A stretch of 64,000 nucleotides of DNA from Terrisporobacter glycolicus ATCC 14880 = DSM 1288 (GTDB taxonomy: Bacteria; Bacillota; Clostridia; Peptostreptococcales; Peptostreptococcaceae). How positions within the stretch are numbered: the stretch's first letter is position 1; each line of letters begins with the position of its first letter. Both the position numbers and the translations under genes were made by a program. Positions 60,983 to 64,000 of this stretch are shown here, one piece after another. Location of the stretch: contig NZ_CP117523.1 of assembly GCF_036812735.1 (NCBI RefSeq), positions 1,426,001 through 1,490,000 on the forward strand. Reading direction: 5' to 3'. A model generated the notes under the pieces. That model worked only from the letters and a program-made list of their open reading frames with translations. It was not told the DNA's origin and did no database searches.

Positions 60983-62326
60983 ATGAGATTAAATCTTGTA
61001 GAAGGAATAACTTTTTCATTAATTTATTTTTTTAATAAGTTTTTCATGAATTATGTTAAGGAATTATTGCAACTAAGAAACAAAAGTTTATCAAAAGCAT
61101 TTCCAATGATTATGTCTATTGTATCAATGGGATTAATTTGTAAAAAAATTTATATTCCAATTGTATATATTTTGATATTTTTAACATATATGGTCTTATT
61201 TAAAATAATTTTCTTCGACTCAATAGGAGTCATATATTGCGTAATTATAAATCAAATGTTTCATTTAATGTTATTTAGAGATATTGTTGTAGGAATTTTA
61301 AGTGTAATATCAAACAAAAGTATGTACCAAACTGTTCAATGTTATGAAACTTATATATTATCCTTTGGTATATCTAGATTATTAATGTTACTTCTGATGA
61401 TTAATTTTAAAAGAAGAAGTACATTAGATATGGCAAAAAAACTATTAATTAATAGAAGAAAGCTGCTAATGAGTAATTTATTAGTTGTTAGTTTAGTTAT
61501 TATATTGCTTAATTCCAACTATACCTACTACTATTCAGGAAATATTAGAACAACTACATGTATTATGCTATTAGAAAGAATTTTAATAGGATTTTGTTTT
61601 TATTTTTCATTAAGTATGAAAATTAAATCAATAAAATGGGTGGAGGAAGAAGTTTTGTATAAAACCACTTTGATGAATTTAGAGTATAATAATAATCTAA
61701 ATAAGAAAGTTGATGAATATTCTAACTTGCTAAAAATGTATAATCATGATTTCAAAAATATATTATTTAATATTAAGGATCTTATTGAGATAGGAAATAC
61801 AGAAAAAGCTAAGGACATAATATGTGAGTTTGATAAAAAAATTGAAAGTATTAAAACATATAATAAAAAATTTTCAAATAATCCTGTAATTAACACTTTA
61901 TTTAATAGATTATATGAAGAATGTGAAAATGAAAATATTATTTTTGATTGTGACTGCTATATTGCAAGTAATCTTAGCATAACAGAACTGGATCTGATAA
62001 ATATATTTAATAATTTGTGCCAAAATGCTTTTGAAGCTTGTATAAATCAAAGTGAGAATGAAAAAAAATGGATAAGCTTTAAAAGTTATGTTAAAGATGA
62101 TAATTTAATTATCTATCAAAGCAATTCATTTAATGGAAATATAAATTTTAAAAATGATAGATTAATTACTACTAAATCCAATAAAAAAATTCATGGCATA
62201 GGTGTGGAAAGTATAAAATATATAGTTTCTGGGGTAAATGGCATGAATATTATAGATGTAGATAAAGAAAAGAGAGAATTTAAATTTTTAATAAAAATAC
62301 CCTTGTCAATAAAAGAAAAAATATAA
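60983..62326 (+). CDS. AgrC-like GHKL sensor histidine kinase (second system)
   Basis: 447 residues. About six hydrophobic segments (1-215), then the H-box MYNHDFKNILFNI with His255, N-box IFNNLCQNAFEACINQ near 337 and G-box HGIGVESIKYI near 408. No agrB or agrD gene is adjacent. The final gene downstream is a PAS-GGDEF protein, but 228 nt separate them and a weak TTAGTT/AACTAA stem (62436-62451) may end this operon. Confidence 0.87.
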   Translation: MRLNLVEGITFSLIYFFNKFFMNYVKELLQLRNKSLSKAFPMIMSIVSMGLICKKIYIPIVYILIFLTYMVLFKIIFFDSIGVIYCVIINQMFHLMLFRDIVVGILSVISNKSMYQTVQCYETYILSFGISRLLMLLLMINFKRRSTLDMAKKLLINRRKLLMSNLLVVSLVIILLNSNYTYYYSGNIRTTTCIMLLERILIGFCFYFSLSMKIKSIKWVEEEVLYKTTLMNLEYNNNLNKKVDEYSNLLKMYNHDFKNILFNIKDLIEIGNTEKAKDIICEFDKKIESIKTYNKKFSNNPVINTLFNRLYEECENENIIFDCDCYIASNLSITELDLINIFNNLCQNAFEACINQSENEKKWISFKSYVKDDNLIIYQSNSFNGNINFKNDRLITTKSNKKIHGIGVESIKYIVSGVNGMNIIDVDKEKREFKFLIKIPLSIKEKI

Positions 62327-62554
62327 TGTTTCTTACTATAATTATGCTGTTCGGTTATGAAAAAGTGTCGTTGGCGAAATATATGTGTTTTTGTAATGAA
62401 AATAAATTATTATTAAGAGTAAAATATGGTGAAAATTAGTTGTAAAACTAACTTTTTAGTAAATCATAAATAATGATTAAAATAAATATGATAATTTAAT
62501 ATTATACAGAGCGCTTGTAAATTAAATATTTTAATTATTGAAAGGGGAATTTAA

Positions 62555-63739
62555 ATGGATAGTAATACAATAATTAATATATTGGATAATCAAAAAAACG
62601 GCATTATAATAATAAACAAATGCAAGGAAGTATTGTATGTAAATAAGACAACTAGAAAATTATTAGGAAATGATTTAAATCAATTATTAGGAGACTATTT
62701 AAATTGTAAAAATACAATTATAGAAAAAGTCCATTGTCAAAATACAAGTAAATGTAAGGATTGTATTATTAACAATACTATTGACAATGTTATTCAAACT
62801 AAAGAAGAACAAGTACTTAATAGTATTAAAGTAAGTAAAAATAATATGAAGATAGAATTATCAATGAAAATATCTTTATATGAAGATCAATACGTATTAA
62901 TAGAATTGTTTAACTTAGATATAGAAAATAATCAAATGAATTTTTTAGCATTATTAGCAGATAAATCTAAAGATATAATGTTTTTTAAAAATGAAAAATT
63001 AAGATATGTTTATATAAATAAAACATATGCTGATTTTTTAAATAAAGACACAGACTATATTATAGGAAAAAGGGATATTGATTTAGTAAATGAAAATTTG
63101 CTTGATAAAAATTTATATGAGCAGTGTTTAGTTGGAGATTATGAAACTTTAGAAAAAGGTTCATATTATTGTGTTGAAACATTAGGAGAAAATTATTTTA
63201 GAGTATCTAAGGAAAAGATAGATGGAGGCGTGTTGTGTATAGCTAGAGATATTACTGATGAATTAAAAGCTATAAAAAAATCAGAAAAAGATCAATTAAC
63301 AGGCATATACAATAGAAATAAGTTTCAAGATATAATAAATAAAATATATTTGAATAAGGAAGATGAATATTATCTTGCCTTGATAGATTTAGATGATTTG
63401 AGGAATTTGAACAATAAATATGGTCATCTTAAGGGGGATAAATATCTAAGAACAGTTGGAAAAATTCTTAAAGAAGAAAGTGGTGGCATGTTTTTTAGGA
63501 TAGGTGGAGATGAATTTGCAGGCCTAATAAGTGGAAAAGAGGTTTCTCCACAATTAGTATTAGAAAATATATTCAAAAAAATTGATGAAACTGATTTAAA
63601 TCCAAAATTATCTTTAAGTGTAGGTGTTAGTAAATTTAATATTAATAAAGATTACAAAGAAAATTATGAAATAGCAGATAGGATACTTTATGAGGTTAAG
63701 AAAAAGGGTAAAGGCAAATTTATTATTAATGATGTATAA
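62555..63739 (+). CDS. PAS-GGDEF diguanylate cyclase
   Basis: 394 residues. The N-terminal PAS domain (1-125) has a cluster of cysteines: CKNTI near 50, HCQNTSKCKDC near 60, a pattern seen in a subset of PAS sensors. A second PAS spans about 130-235. The GGDEF domain (about 243-394) has an intact active motif G317-G318-D319-E320-F321 and the conserved DQLTGIYNRNKF and LIDLDDLRNLNNKYGH segments, so c-di-GMP synthesis is likely. No EAL domain or membrane segment. The Cys cluster may bind a metal or redox cofactor. GGGG precedes ATG. Confidence 0.87.
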   Translation: MDSNTIINILDNQKNGIIIINKCKEVLYVNKTTRKLLGNDLNQLLGDYLNCKNTIIEKVHCQNTSKCKDCIINNTIDNVIQTKEEQVLNSIKVSKNNMKIELSMKISLYEDQYVLIELFNLDIENNQMNFLALLADKSKDIMFFKNEKLRYVYINKTYADFLNKDTDYIIGKRDIDLVNENLLDKNLYEQCLVGDYETLEKGSYYCVETLGENYFRVSKEKIDGGVLCIARDITDELKAIKKSEKDQLTGIYNRNKFQDIINKIYLNKEDEYYLALIDLDDLRNLNNKYGHLKGDKYLRTVGKILKEESGGMFFRIGGDEFAGLISGKEVSPQLVLENIFKKIDETDLNPKLSLSVGVSKFNINKDYKENYEIADRILYEVKKKGKGKFIINDV

Positions 63740-63857
63740 AAGTAGAGAAAAAAATAATAAAAAATATGTATAGAAACTCAAAAGTATGTCCATAATTTAA
63801 ATATCCTAATTAGAAATTCTTTGTTCATTGATTCATTATTTTTTTTCATATATCGCA

Positions 63858-63893
63858 AAAATAGCCTGGGCAGCGGACATCCAGGCTATTTTT
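63858..63893. terminator. Bidirectional terminator between GGDEF gene and minus-strand gene
   Basis: Perfect 12-bp stem (63858-63869 with 63881-63892) with A and T runs on its two sides; convergent position. Confidence 0.9.
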
Positions 63894-63903
63894 GTGTTTT
63901 ACT

Positions 63904-64000
63904 TTAAATCTTGCAAAAGCCATATCTACCAAGCTCATAACCCTTAGTAAACCTAATCACATTCACACTATTATAATCCACCTGAGGAATGCTATTTTCA
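63904..64000 (-). CDS. C-terminal end of an unidentified gene
   Basis: On the minus strand an open frame enters from beyond the window and stops at TAA (63904-63906). The last 31 residues end in a segment with TKGYELGRYGFCKI. Too short to name. Confidence 0.55.
   Translation of the reverse strand, partial: ENSIPQVDYNSVNVIRFTKGYELGRYGFCKI

Overview
This window is a low-GC chromosomal segment of an anaerobic, spore-forming member of the Clostridia. A. The call rests on strong Shine-Dalgarno sites, oxygen-sensitive enzymes (pyruvate formate-lyase, rubrerythrin, Fe-S dihydropyrimidine dehydrogenase, Bcd/Etf-type reductase), a PdaA-type spore-cortex deacetylase and agr-type sensor kinases. The gene set would suit the Peptostreptococcaceae, but I cannot name a species from sequence alone. 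No rRNA, tRNA, transposase, phage genes or cas genes were seen.

Layout. 1-1.83 kb: the end of an Opp/Nik-type ABC importer. 2-3.2 kb: a J-domain protein translationally coupled to a HIRAN protein. 3.4-8 kb: a membrane protein, a PQQ-type sugar dehydrogenase homologue, a secreted two-domain FN3 protein, a TDT transporter and a C_GCAxxG_C_C protein. 8.2-12.9 kb: a DeoR regulator, DUF1537 kinase, PdxA2-like dehydrogenase and GntP permease, which together fit D-threonate/D-erythronate catabolism to DHAP. 13-17.5 kb: pflB, pdaA and methionine gamma-lyase. 17.6-26.8 kb: Fe-ADH and DeoR divergent from class II aldolase, NhaC-like transporter, MtnK, MtnA, a hydroxyacid dehydrogenase and an FGGY kinase. 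This looks like a DHAP shunt for methylthioribose/5-deoxyribose salvage. 27-32.8 kb: a PIG-L-like protein without the usual metal ligands, plus a complete oligopeptide ABC transporter. 33-34.3 kb: a GNAT and rubrerythrin.

34.5-50.1 kb is the most striking part. It encodes the reductive pyrimidine pathway (PreT, PreA, dihydropyrimidinase, M20-type carbamoyl-beta-alanine amidohydrolase, a PreA paralogue and a LacI regulator). Immediately afterwards comes an operon with an acyl-CoA dehydrogenase, EtfBA, a BrnQ-type carrier, two hot-dog proteins related to beta-alanyl-CoA:ammonia lyase and a CaiB/BaiF CoA-transferase. Read together, uracil (and perhaps thymine) would be reduced and hydrolysed to beta-alanine (3-aminoisobutyrate), activated to the CoA ester, deaminated to acryloyl-CoA (methacrylyl-CoA) and reduced to propionyl-CoA (isobutyryl-CoA). 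The two pyrimidine promoters carry the same perfect operator at the same distance from the -10 box.

50.2-64 kb: a MerR regulator, two LytTR/GHKL two-component systems lacking agrB/agrD, small unknown proteins, BrnQ, an LprI-like lipoprotein, a lysine riboswitch with its terminator ahead of an APC permease, an intergenic region with one CRISPR-like repeat and orphan hairpins, a PAS-GGDEF protein and the end of a minus-strand gene. Almost every operon ends in a clear intrinsic hairpin, and these are listed separately.
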